Notes: generated by a model from the sequence alone, not told the origin. A stretch of 64,000 bases of DNA from Chlorops oryzae (GCA_020466095.1 CM035808.1:85352779-85416778); one strand, 5' to 3'; counted from the stretch's first letter, positions 9,683-21,400 are shown. A program made the numbers and translations.

Positions 9683-12600
9683 TTACTCACATAGTTTTAA
9701 ATTGTTGTTATGCACTAGTTTTCTTTTATTCTTATACAATATTACTGAATTAACACCTTGTCGTTCTAATATCTTAAAAGGACCTTCATAAGGACTGTCT
9801 AATTTCTTACCTGCATAATTTCTTAAGAAAACTAGGCTACCTATCTTAAATTCAATAGGATTTGAAATCTTGTCATAACATTCTTTATGTTTAATTTTTG
9901 AGTTAATCAAATACTTTCTTGCATTCTCATGTGCGTTTTGTAATCTCACTTTGAGCTCATTTTGAAAACGATCAAAATTGTAAATAGGTTCGTTACTGTA
10001 AATCTTTGTTGGCAAGCTTGGTAATCTTCCAAATATTAATTCAAAGGGGGCGTATTTTGTGCTCGTATGTGGAGTGGTATTATAAGAGAACGTATAGTAA
10101 GGTATATTCTTATCCCATTCTGCGTCTTCAGTGCAACATAAAAGATATTCGTTGAAAACTCTATGATTTCTTTCTATTCCACCTAAAGATTCGTGGTGAT
10201 AGAGTGTTGAGGTTTTTTGTTCAATGTTTAATAAACTACAAATTTCTGAAATAGTTTGATTTACAAATTCTTTTCCCATATCTGTTTTCATTGTTTTAAA
10301 ATGACCATATTTTAAAATGAATTTTTCTACTATCGTTTTTGCTACTTCTAATGATTCTTTAGATGTCATAGGGAAAGCTTCGACGTATTTGGTTAAGTCG
10401 CATTGTAGAGTTAAAATATATCTGAAATTATTTGATGGGCGTAAGGGTCCTATTGTGTCAATTGATACTACTTCAAAAGGACTAGAAGGGGTTTCAGTGA
10501 TTATCATTTTCTCTTTAGTATGTACGGTAATTTTATTTTTCTTGCAAATTTCGCAATTTTGTATGAATTTCTTTACCATTTTATTCATACCTTTCCAGAC
10601 ATAGCGTTGTTTCAACTTAGCTATTGTCCTGTTTACACCGGTGTGACCTCCGAGTAAAGACAAGTGATTTTCTTTAATGAAACGTAACTGATCAGGTTCG
10701 TTATTAATTGATTCGGGGGGTTTGAATAAAATAATTGTTATGGGAGTGCACAATCCCTTATTCATGTGTTTCTGCAGTGTCTCTTCATATAAAATTTTTA
10801 ATTCTTGTTGACTCATAGATTCAAATACTAGGTCCTTCTTGGAAAGAGCTAGCTTACTTATGCCATTGCTTTGTAGTACTGGAATCAGCTTCTCCAAGAC
10901 CTGGCTTGTGCAGTATGGTTTATCGCTTGATTCAATCAAAACATTGTTTTTGATTATGGCAAAAGTCTGCAAATTATTAAGCTTTTTGCGTTTATTATTT
11001 CCCTGTTTTTGTACAAATTTAAGAATAGGTAAATTTCTTATGTCCGATATAGATATACATTCCCACATGTGCGGATAGCTAATCGTTTCTGTGGGGGTAG
11101 GTGTTCTATTTGGACGGGTCACATTTTTAGTTCTGCTTCTAGTTATTGCTGCAATGCATGGAATTAAAGTTTTTAACTCATTTGAGTCCACTGGAATTCT
11201 AGAAAGTGCATCAGCATTAGTGTTTAATTTTCCTTGTTTGTAAATAATCTCAAAATCATATTCCATGAGATCCATTCGAATTCTGGTGAGTTTTGAAGAG
11301 GGGTTTTTGTGTTTAAACAATGAAACTAATGGTCTATGATCTGTTACTATTTTGAAATTTTTTCCATAGAGGTAAGGTCTGAAATGATTTATCGCCCAAT
11401 GAATAGCTAAAAGTTCTTTTTCTATTATTGGTTTATTTAGTTCGTGTTTATTTAAAGATCTACTGGCATATGCATTAGGAAGATCGGATCCTATGGTACC
11501 TTGAGAAAGTACTGAACCAAGGGCGTAGTTTGAGGCGTCTGTGGTTAGAATGAATTATTTTTGAAGATTTGGATATTGTAAGATTGGTGGGTTAATGAGT
11601 GAGTTTTTTAATATTTGAAATGATTTTTCGCATTCAGGGCTCCAATTAAAAACTACGTTCTTTTTGAGTAAATTATTCAGGGGGTTTGCCATTTCTGCAA
11701 AGTTTTTTACGAATTTTCTATAATAATTGCAAAATGCAACGAATCTTCTTACTTCATTTGAATTTGTAGGTCTTGGAAAGTCTTTCACTACCTTGCATTT
11801 TTCTGGGTCAGCTGTTACGCCAAGGTCTGTTATTTTATGACCTAAAAATATTACTTCGTTTTTAAAAAAGTTACATTTTGATGCATTTAACTGTAAATTG
11901 TATTTTTGTAATCTTTGGAATACTTGTTGAAGATTTGAATTATGCTCTGATATTGTTTTGCCAAAAACTATAATGTCGTCTATATATATAAAGCATATAT
12001 TGTCTTAGCCTGAGAGTGCTATTGTCAACATTCTTTGAAAACTGTTTGAAGCTAATTTTAATCCAAATGGAACGGTTTTAAAATGATAATGTCCGTTGTT
12101 TGTTGAAAAAGCTGTTAAAGGTCTTGATTGTTTACTGAGCGGAATTTGATGGAATGAATTTGTCATGTCTAATGTGGAGAAATATTTAGCACCTTCTAAT
12201 TTATCGAGTACATCCTCCAATCTTGAAATGGGAAATTTGTCATCGACTAGTTTTTTATTTAGCTGGCGAAAATCAACTACTAATCGCCATTTTTTTTCTT
12301 GTCCTGAGTCTTTTTTTGGTACAATTAGTAAAGGTGAATTGTAGGGGCTAGTAGAATGTTCAATAATGCCTTTGTTTAGCAGTTCCTGAACCTGTTTATT
12401 GATTTCATTTAGTTGGCTATGGGGAAGGCGATAATTTTTAAAATAAATAGGACTGTAGTCTGTTAGTACTAGCTTTTGTTCATAAAAGTTATTAACTGAT
12501 AATTCTTCATTGTTTAAATAAAATAGATTTTGAAATTTATTGCAAAGAGCCGTTATTGATTTGCTAGTGGAATAGTCTAAATTTTGTAAATTCAAAAGCG

Positions 12601-13084
12601 TTTTCAACTTTAACCATCGCAAGTTTAAATCGTTGGTGGACAAATATTTTTGTTTCCTTATATTAGTGAGAAGAACTTCTTTGGGAATTAAATCAAAAAT
12701 GTGGTCGATGCCTCTATGTGTAAAAGAAAAGGTAAAATTTTCATAGTTAATCTTTGCTCTGAACTTTGCAAAAAAATCTCTTCCTAAAATTCCACTTGAC
12801 CTTATAGGAAATGAATCATCTACAACACTGAATTTGTGTCTTAAAACACTATCCTCTATATTTATAGGCAAAATACATGTCCCTAAAGTCACAATGTCTT
12901 TCTTTGAGATTCCTGAAATTGCACATGAGTCGCTACTGTCAATGCATATATTACACAAATGTTCATATTTAATTAATGAAATATCTGCCCCTGTATCTAT
13001 TAAAAATGGAAGAATGTTATAATTACATTTAATATAAGCATAATTACTGTGATCAAAATTTACAGTGAAATGAAAAATTTTCAT
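9683..13084 (-). pseudogene. pol (protease-RT-RNase H-integrase) with two in-frame stops
   Basis: The frame starting at 13084 is the same as those at 11788 and 11320, so pol is one frame broken only by stops at 12005-12007 and 11555-11557. Visible parts in order: protease with LIDTGADISLI (D30), RT with VVDFRQLNKK, VPFGLK and, just after the first stop, YIDD; RNase H with LTTDAS after the second stop and VTDHRPL; integrase with HTGVNRT, NCEICKKNK, SIDTIGP, a TDMGKEF second-aspartate motif and GGIERNHR for the glutamate. It ends VHNNNLKLCE. The pol ATG lies 18 bases after the gag stop in another frame. The stops are single-base type, consistent with recent inactivation or replication error. 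Confidence 0.93.
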
Positions 13085-13101
13085 ATAATTCCCCGAGTGA
13101 C

Positions 13102-14399
13102 CTAATCTGCTACCTGTTCGGTATCGGGGGTACTCAAGTTTCCCTGTTGCTCTGTGCCATTTACAAAAAATGCATTATGCCATACATTATTTTGGCTTTG
13201 AGAGTTATTCGAATTTGAATTCGCACGAGCATTGTTGTTGTTGTGCCTTTGAAATTGGAAATTGTTGTTGTTGTTGTATTGTGCACTTTGCTGATATGCG
13301 AGACGATCGCGGGTGCCTTGTCGGTTACCGTTGTTGTTGTTGTTGTTGTTGTAGCGATTGTTGAAGCGGTTGTTGTAATTGTTGTTGTTGTTTCGTCTGC
13401 GATCGTATTGCTGCTGTCTGTTGTATGTTTGGTTGTTTTGATGACTTGAGTTTGTCGAATGATTTTGTTGTGTCTGTCTGTTGTTATCATGTCTCCTATT
13501 ACAATTTTGCCTCTGCTGATTACCTTTATGCTGGTTTTTTCCGTTGCGCTGTTTCTACATCATGATACGAGCTTCTTCCGTATGATCTGATTCTTGCGCT
13601 ATTTGGAGAGCCTCATTAAAAGTGGTGACTCTACTTGCTGCAATTGTTTGTGCTATGTTAGCATTTGTTATGCCTCGTTTTAGCACATTAAGGGCTATCA
13701 CATCATTTGATTTGATTATAGCTGCCTTTTCTGCTGGTGTTTGCAGCGTTGAAATTTGTATTGAATTTAATTCCGAAATTAAACTTTCGATGGTTTCAGC
13801 GAATTTAGATATTGGTTTTCGGCCTTGTGTTGCTCTGGATAATTCATCTAATACAGTGTTTGCAGTTTTTCTGGGCTTGAATATTGCCTTTAAATTTTGT
13901 ATTAGATTTTCTATGCCAGTTGTGCCAAGTAATTCGAGTTTTGTTTTTACTTTATCTGGTTAAATAATTTGATTAAGTTGATAAATTTTTGAGCATCTTC
14001 TAATCTGCCTGAAAATTCTGGTATGGCCTTAGTGTACTGTATCACGTTGAAGTTTGATTCTGTCATTCTTGTTTCTTTTTTATTTTTCTGGTATAATGAT
14101 AAAAAGGACGAAACGCACGTTGCAATGACTTTAAATGTTATTAATTTTCTATGGTCTTCCAATTTGCTGTTCAAAATCGTGAGGATAGCAAAATATAATT
14201 CTCTTGCTGTTTTTGTGGCTGCTGTTTGAAAATTTTCCTCCGCGTCTTTAATAGCGTCGATCAGCCCGTTGTACAATTTTTCATTTTCTTCCTTTTTACT
14301 TATGAGAGTTTTCTTTGTGTATTTTCTCGTCGGGGTCTTTTTGAGATTGGACAAGTTATGTTTTAGACGCGCAAGTATTTCTTGCGTCAATGCTTCCAT
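13102..14399 (-). pseudogene. gag with one frameshift and one stop
   Basis: The N-terminal part is open from 14399 to 13947 and ends at a frameshift around 13960, after which another frame continues with PDKVKTKLELL. That frame carries a stop at 13555-13557, then an Asn/Gln/Arg-rich tail with several RYNNNN-type runs encoded at about 13250-13500, and ends at 13102-13104. There is no CCHC knuckle; the basic N-rich tail probably does the RNA binding, as in gypsy-group Gags that lack knuckles (family knowledge). The segment FSGRLEDAQKF resembles the start of Gag core domains of this group. Intact Gag would be needed for particle assembly, so this copy depends on other copies. Confidence 0.85.
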
Positions 14400-14405
14400 A
14401 TATGA

Positions 14406-14648
14406 TTAGTTGGATCTGACGTCAGTAAGGCATGCCACAGATCTAGCTGCTTTAAGAGCTTCTTGCCTTTTATTCTTTTTGTTTATTCTATAAATTTTAA
14501 GGGTTAAATTCAATATGCAAATGATTAGAATTGCCCATAAAATGACTTCGTGTTGATCTAGGACTTCTGAATGATAATTTTGATTGTTGATTATCTGAAC
14601 CTGCGGGTCTCCCGATTGTGTTGTTGGCTTAGAGTTTGTGGTTCCCAT
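14406..14648 (-). CDS. Leader ORF, 80 aa, N-myristoylation-like start plus membrane segment
   Basis: The protein begins MGTTNSKPTTQSG, a glycine-2 start with small polar residues that fits an N-myristoylation signal. It has a middle QVQIINNQN stretch, a hydrophobic segment of about 18 residues (ILWAILIICILNLTLKIY) and a basic tail. Its stop (14406-14408) is in the same frame as gag, whose ATG at 14399 follows two codons later. Either this is a separate small membrane protein made before gag, or an N-terminal extension of Gag reached by stop readthrough or lost to a point mutation. I do not know its function. Being in the leader of a young element, it is probably a normal part of the family. 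Confidence 0.6.
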   Translation of the reverse strand: MGTTNSKPTTQSGDPQVQIINNQNYHSEVLDQHEVILWAILIICILNLTLKIYRINKKNKRQEALKAARSVACLTDVRSN

Positions 14649-15098
14649 GGTTTTTGGAAATGAAATGTATTTGTATTTCTCAAATGTGGATTTTTGTCTT
14701 CTAAGTATTTTCCACGAAGCATATATTTCGGTGAGCGTCTTCAGTCGTCTATGACACAGAGCAATTACAATATATTGGGAAAAATATATAGATATATTTT
14801 TTTTTTTTTGGGGGGTTTTAAATATAGTATTTTTTTTTTTTTTTTTGAAACTTTAATGAAAATTTTTGTATGTGATTCTCATCTCAATTTGTCTGAGCGT
14901 ATAAAAAAAATTCCATGTATTTGTTCAAAGCTTTAAAATTGAGTGGAGATAAACAAAATTAATTTATGGCAAGGCTGCTAGTGCTATGGTTAAAATAAAA
15001 ATTTTTTTTTTTTTTTTTTGGAAATTTCTGCTTAGGCAAAGGAATTGTCGATTTTTTTTTTTTTTTTTTCAAAGGAAAGGATCAGAAGGATCCAAATT

Positions 15099-15116
15099 TG
15101 GTCGGCAGGATCGCCA
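15099..15116 (-). promoter_or_regulatory. Primer binding site
   Basis: On the minus strand TGGCGATCCTGCCGACC starts immediately after the 5' LTR. The first 11 bases equal those of the BEL element's site at 28097-28114. tRNA not identified. Confidence 0.65.
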
Positions 15117-15663
15117 TGTAGTGTATCCTTCGCGTAGAAGAATTAATATTTTTATTTTATAGTTTTTATTTCTTTATATCCTAAAGGTTTTTATTTTGTT
15201 ATGTCCCGCTATTGCTGAGCGGCAGGACTCGCAAATCTATTTGGCGGCTAGCGCCCAATATCTCTATATTTATACGGCGGAGATACGCCAAAGGAGTCAG
15301 CGACTAGCGCTTAATTCACCTTTTTATATTTATCCGGCGAAAGGTGCGCCAAATCGAGAATGGATAAGCAAAGGGTTTCGCATGTAAATCCAATCTGAAG
15401 TTCCAACTGAACTTCAAGCTTTATTTATATCAAAAATATGTTAAGTAAGCATAAATGAATTACAATTGAAAAATATAGAATCTTATGAATTAGCTTGTGA
15501 GGTATGCTGACAAAACACTTTCCCACGATTCGACGACGCTGCCTGCAAAATATGTTGCTCATGCAATGAGTGCAGCTTGCAAAGAATTTGGACATATGAA
15601 ACCATTTATGTCGTGAATGAAGTGGAAAAATGAGTTTGTGCGTTCGTGTGTATACATACTACA
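15117..15663 (-). repeat. 5' LTR of the minus-strand gypsy-group element
   Basis: 547 bp, TGTAGT...ACTACA, followed on the plus strand by the CAGC duplication. Internal poly-T/poly-A runs at 14790-15070 are leader sequence, not part of it. Confidence 0.95.
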
Positions 15664-16159
15664 CAGCAAAGAGAGGCCAGTTCGAATTTTAAATTAAATT
15701 AAACAAAAAAAATATGCAAAACCAGCGGCAATGAATATCCATTCATTGTTGATGGTGAATTAATTGTCAAGAATTGTCTTATTTAGGCAACGTATTAACA
15801 AACATTTTCATTTAAAAAATGTCCAAGTTAATACAACTGTATCAAAAGCGGTTAAGCTCCTGATCAGAAAGAAAAGAGCGAACGGCATATAGTCTTAAAT
15901 AAGCGGCAATCGCTTCCTTCCTCTTACTATACAATAAGAGAAAGGAATGCAAAGATCGCAGCCACAAATGCCGGAATCCGTCTTCCACGCACATAGCTAC
16001 GCAAATCACAAAGATACACAAGATACACACATGTTACACCGCACGACGCTTTCTTTGATTTTTTTTTTTAACCCGACCGTTCAGCGTTGCAACGAGTATA
16101 TTTATTTTACAATGCTTACAAATTATGTTGTTTTTGAACCATAAAATTGAAACGTAACG
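15664..16159. other. Unassigned spacer, perhaps the far end of the errantivirus copy B
   Basis: About 500 bp between the gypsy-group element and the fold-back element. A short frame near 15715 (CKTSGNEYPFIVDGELIV) could be env-like but is too short to claim. AGTTA at 15826 could begin an errantivirus LTR, but no matching end was found. No other gene is visible. Confidence 0.3.
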
Positions 16160-17278
16160 TATACAGGGTGTTTCGCATAAGGATGTATATCCGAAAGGAG
16201 GTGATAGGGGTGCTCAATATCCACCAAAAATCGTATGGGAGGGGGGGTGGAAAATGCTCCCCTAAGGAGTTAGAGGGCCTTAAAGTTTTTAGGCAGTAAG
16301 TCGAGAAAAAAAATTCTCCCACGATAACGGTTCATCGTAGAAAAAAAACTGTTAAGCGGTTTGAAAGCCAATTCTATGGGCTTTTAGGCAAAATTAAATT
16401 CATGGTAAGAATTTAAGCCAATGATGGTTAATTAAGCGGTCAAAGTCAAAAATTCTGAAAAAAATTCTATTTTTTTACTTTGAGAGCCATTTTGGTATGA
16501 AAAAGGTCCAATTAACACATACTTTTCTAATTTTTTTCAAAATCCTCGATTAATTTACTTCAAATCTGTGGTATATTTGTCATACCTTATTTGCGGTTTA
16601 ACCTTAGGAAAAATAGGATTTATAAACAAACTTGAACTTTTTTTATGTGATGAAATTCTTAAAAGAGCAATCTTTGGCTTACAATGGCCAGCCAGCAATT
16701 TCTTATTTAAGACAAATTTTGGTTTAAAATTATACGAACTTTAACTGGAAAAATTGGTAATTTTTTGCTGAGATTATTTAAATTGATTTTTAAAAAAGTT
16801 CAAGTTCGTTTTTAAATCCTATTTTTCCTGAGGTTAAACCGCTAATAAGGTATGACAAATGTACCACAGATTTGAAGTAAATTAATCGAGGATTTTGAAA
16901 AAAATTAGAAAAGTATGTATTAATAGGACCTTTTTCATACCAAAATGGCTCTCAAAGTAAAAAAAAATAGAATTTTTTTCAGATTTTTTGACTTTGACCG
17001 CTTAATTAACCATCATTGGCTTAAATTCTTACCATGAATTTAATTTTGCCTAAAAGCCCATAGAATTGGCTTTCAAACCGCTTAACAGTTTTTTTTCTAC
17101 GATGAACCGTTATCGTGGGAGAATTTTTTTTCTCGACTTACTGCCAAAATACTTTAAGGCCCTCTAACTCCTTAGGGGAGCATTTTCCACCCCCCCCTCC
17201 CATACGATTTTTGGTCGATATTGAGCACCCCTATCACCTCCTTTCGGATATACATCCTTATGCGAAACACCCTGTATA
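16160..17278. mobile_element. Fold-back element with ~480-bp terminal inverted repeats
   Basis: The left arm (about 16164-16644) is repeated in reverse at about 16792-17274, with few differences. Both ends read CAGGGTGTTTCGCATAAGG inward and are flanked by TATA, so a TA or TATA target duplication is likely. The 150-bp centre has no coding potential. Two reading frames that start MGEFFFSTYC in the two arms are mirror images caused by the repeat and not genes. It is a non-autonomous DNA element; TA flanks suggest the Tc1/mariner superfamily, which is an inference. Confidence 0.85.
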
Positions 17279-17300
17279 TAGATATACTAGCTGTCGCCAA

Positions 17301-17317
17301 GGCTCGCTCCGCGAGCC
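17301..17317 (-). terminator. Helitron 3' terminal hairpin
   Basis: GGCTCGC-TCC-GCGAGCC forms a perfect stem of seven pairs with a three-base loop, ten bases from the CTAG end. It marks the rolling-circle termination site. Confidence 0.85.
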
Positions 17318-17346
17318 TTCGCGCCAGCTAGGCTCTAACCGGTCTC

Positions 17347-18385
17347 ATCCTACTTGTACCACTAATCCCACTTGTACCACTAATCCCACTTGTACCACTA
17401 ATCCCACTTGTACCACTAATCCCACTTGTACCACTAATCCCACTTGTACCACTAATCCCACTTGTACCACTAATCCCACTTGTACCACTAATCCCACTTG
17501 TACCACTAATCCCACTTGTACCACTAATCCCACTTGTACCACTAATCCCACTTGTACCACTAATCCCACTTGTACCACTAATCCCACTTGTACCACTAAT
17601 CCCACTTGTACCACTAATCCCACTTGTACCACTAATCCCACTTGTACCACTAATCCCACTTGTACCACTAATCCCACTTGTACCACTAATCCCACTTGTA
17701 CCACTAATCCCACTTGTACCACTAATCACTACACTAACTTGTACCACTAATCCACTTGTACCACTAATCCCACTTGTACCACTAATCCCACTTGTACCAC
17801 TAATCCCACTTGTACCACTAATCCCACTTGTACCACTAATCCCACTTGTACCACTAATCCCACTTGTACCACTAATCCCACTTGTACCACTAATCCCACT
17901 TGTACATAATCCACTTGTACCACTAATCCCACTTGTACCACTAATCCCACCTTGTACCACTAATCCCACTTGTACCACTAATCCCACTTGTACCACTAAT
18001 CCCACTTGTACCACTATCATGTACACTCCACTTGTACCACTAATCCCACTTGTACCACTATATCCCACTTGTACCACTAATCCCACTTGTACCACTAATC
18101 CCACTTGTACCACTAATCCCACTTGTACCACTAATCCCACTTGTACCACTAATCCCACTTGTACCACTTATCCCACTTGTACCACTAATCCCACTTGTAC
18201 CACTTATCCCACTTGTACCACTATTCCCACTTGTACCATTAATCCCACTTGTACCACTAATCCCACTTGTACCACTTATCCCACTTGTACCACTAATCCC
18301 ACTTGAACCACTAATCCCACTTGTACCACTAATCCCACTTGTACCACTAATCCCACTCGTTCCACTAATCCCACTTGTACTACCA
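17347..18385. repeat. 18-bp minisatellite, roughly 55-58 units
   Basis: The unit is CTTGTACCACTAATCCCA. Units are nearly identical in 17349-17725; scattered short units and substitutions occur near 17725-17755, 17905, 18018-18035 and after 18160, so turnover is uneven. A period of 18 keeps frames open on both strands (PTCTTN on plus, GISGTS on minus); these are not genes. It lies inside the Helitron, 3' of the helicase stop. Its end at about 18360-18430 degenerates into ACCAATACC-like repeats. Confidence 0.97.
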
Positions 18386-18479
18386 ATACCACCAATATAA
18401 CCAAACCACCAATACCACCAATACCAATAATCCCACAATTCATTCTGTAACATCAATTTATTAAATTCTTTAAATTTTT

Positions 18480-21400
18480 TCATTGTAACGCTCTTTGGTA
18501 CACCACATTTTTAGTTTTTCCATTCACATTGTCGGTGTAAATGAATAAAACGGATGGTTTACCTACACGCGAACAGGCAACATATAATTGACCGTGTGAA
18601 AACACCGGATATTGCAAAATTAAACCACAAACTGCTAACGTTTGACCTTGAGCTTGTTTGAAAGTAACAGCAAAGGCCAAACGAATTGGAAATTGAAGTC
18701 GTTTAAATTCGAATGGCAACTCATAAGGTATCATTGGGAATCAACACTTCTTCGCCTTTAAATTTGCCAGTCAAGATTGTTGCCACAATAACATTTGTCA
18801 TTAGCTTCTTAACAACAACTCTCGTACCATTACACAAACGTGGCTGATTGATATTTCGAAGCATGATGACGGTGACTCCAACTTTCAATCGAAGGTTATG
18901 GGGTGGTAGTCCAAGAATATCCAATGAATTCAGGAATTCTATAGGGTAATTCACTACTTCATCTTGGTTGGTTACCGTATCAACTGATTTATACGACACT
19001 AAATCGCCTGGAATTTTTGATTGAATCGCTACATTCAAATCATTGACATCCTTGTTTTTCGCTGCTAAAATTGCTCGCTCGCTCAACCAAGCATGACTTT
19101 TATAGTTTTCCGTAATATTCGGAAAAACATTTTCAATTAATTTATCTCTGGACTGTGTGAAATGACAAAACTCAGATGGCAAAGTGATCAAACCAAAATC
19201 ATCATGTGGCATTGCTCCATTTCCGATTTTCAACAATTGCTCAGTAAACACAGCTGCAGATGGATCATTTTGCAATTATACACGGACATTAGTGGTCAAT
19301 TTCAACGTTGATATAGATCTCCATAGGTACGAAGATTTCAAGCAAGCATTGATTTCATCAGCTGCAATTGATCTGGGCATAACTGGCAGTGTTTGCCTGA
19401 AATCACCTGACAACAATATCAATGCACCACCAAATAAATCAGGTTTATCTCGAATATCTGTCATAGTTCGGTCCAGTGCTTCCACTGATTTTTTATGTGC
19501 CATGGTACATTCATCCCAAATAATGCTGTCACAACACTTCAATAGTTTTGCCGTTCCTGATGTTTTGGAAATATTGCATATTGGTGTTTTAACAACTTGA
19601 ATATTCAAAGGCAATTTGAGCGCAGAATGTGCTGTTCGGCCGCCATCTAATAAAGTAGCCGCTATGCCAGACGATGCCAATTCTAATGCGACTTTTTTGA
19701 GGAACGTTACGTTGCCAAAATCAAAGAAATCAAAAAAGTTTTTCCAGTGCCACCAGGTGCGTCCAGAAAAAAAGCCACCAGTTCCACTATTGACAGCTTG
19801 GGTGATTGTGTCATATGCCACCTTTTGCTCAGCATTTAATTTTGAAAGGTTTTCCACTACATATGCACTCAATTCGTCGCAATCATATCGCAGTTTACGT
19901 TGTAACTCAAGCTCGAAAATATCATGCATATAACGATTTGGTTCAGTTATTCCTAACTGTGCTAATGCTTTACTACCAATAGCCAAACACAAATCTTCAA
20001 TTATAATCAATGCTTCATTATATATTACTGGTGTATATTCCAACACTGGATCAAAAGTCGACCGACGAACTCGATTCAATATATCTTCCGCCAAATTGTT
20101 TCGATACTTTGTCCACAGAATCAATGGATTTGATGGGAAGCATGTTGTCAAAATAATTGCAAATAAAATTCGTATTTGATGTGGATGGGAACTTACACAT
20201 GCATCGGCAATAGTATCATCCCAATGACTATCATTTTCCAATAAATTCAGTTTTTGGCACGCTTCTCAATACGTTGCACATACCACTCCATTGACTGTTC
20301 TTAAATCCGAAAACAATTTTGGTCCACGCACATTAAATAATAGCAAACGTAAATAGAAACATTCGTCATTGTTTTGGTGCACAGTATAAACACGTCCCAA
20401 AGCATCGCTGGAAAACACATTGGTATATCCATCAACAGGATTTCCTTCCTTACGCCTTTGAAACTCCTTTTTTGATGCGATCCAAATAAAATATGTTGGT
20501 ACTTTAGCATACAATAATGTTCTCGCAAAAGGATCAACTGCACACAATTTAAAGAAAGCAGTTAACGTCGTATTTGGCGGTGAAACAGCTCTATCAGCAG
20601 CATTTGCAACTGTAAAATACACACGTTGACCATTTTCAAGATGCACAGCAAGATGAACAACTGTTGGATATCTTTCATGTTTATGAAACGAAAATATGCG
20701 GATTCGTGCATATGCCGTGGACTGCCTTGATACGGCGATGGCAATATAATCATTTTGCCGACATTATTCACATCTCCATCATTGTTTATTGCATTGCGCA
20801 ATTGAATGTATTCGTCTGAGCGAAGTTTTTTCTGATTAAACCTGATAAAATTCAATCTCTCCGTTTCAATTTTGGCACACATGTCAATAAAAAACTGATG
20901 GAAAAGTTTGCAAGAATGCAAAATGTAGTTCACCTCATTTTGACGCACCTTAAGTCGATATGAATAATAGTTCATTGTGCTAACTTTTTGATTTGTTTCT
21001 GTACCTAAATTGGAAGTAATAATGCATTTGAATAAAATAATCATTCTAAAATTAAAATAAAATTTTAAAAAAATTAAAAAGAAACGGAAAACTGATAACT
21101 AACCGGAAAACGCATTTCTCGTTTTAATATTCAAATGGTATCTGTCTTCTCCATGGCAAAACAGCAGCGGATATTGTAATACGTCATAATACCGATGCGT
21201 TTCGGAAACTCTCTGCAATTTATTATTTTGGCGATGCAAAACAATGTCGCGTGAATATAATTCATCACCAACAATAACTATTGCGACATCGTCAATTGTC
21301 GGTGCATTGAAACTTCCCGCATGCAATCCTGGCGGTTTCTTATCAGCACTTATGACAATGGCATGATTGTCAGAATGCATCCGATCCAAAGCAGTTTGAA

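Larger units (their letters stand above)
8910..15663 (-). mobile_element. Gypsy-group LTR retrotransposon (mdg1/412-like), full length but broken
   Basis: The element is 6754 bp on the minus strand, with two 547-bp LTRs ending TGTAGT...ACTACA. CAGC precedes (8906-8909) and follows (15664-15667) it, a 4-bp target duplication as expected for many gypsy-group elements. The LTRs differ at one base that I could see. Inside, read on the minus strand, are a short leader ORF, gag without zinc knuckles, and pol ordered PR-RT-RH-IN; only about 225 bp separate the pol stop from the 3' LTR, so there is no env. Gag has a frameshift and a stop, pol has two stops. The mdg1/412 placement is tentative. Confidence 0.92.

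Noticed and set aside
13161..13490. Thr-rich, Val-rich and Cys-rich frames
   Set aside because: Shadows of the Asn-rich gag tail in other frames (ACA, GTT and TGT from AAC repeats).
8989..15387. Two identical 63-aa ORFs (8989-9180 and 15196-15387)
   Set aside because: Both lie at the same place in the two LTRs of one element; antisense to its genes.
16116..17232. Paired proteins starting MGEFFFSTYC
   Set aside because: Mirror images produced by the arms of the fold-back element; no family match.
17347..18385. Regular array resembling a CRISPR
   Set aside because: Units are contiguous with no unique spacers, and the DNA is eukaryotic.
17115..18483. Long open frames of PTCTTN, GISGTS and VVQVGL repeats on both strands
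   Set aside because: They result from an 18-bp period, divisible by three, without stop codons. No start context or domain; it is a minisatellite.
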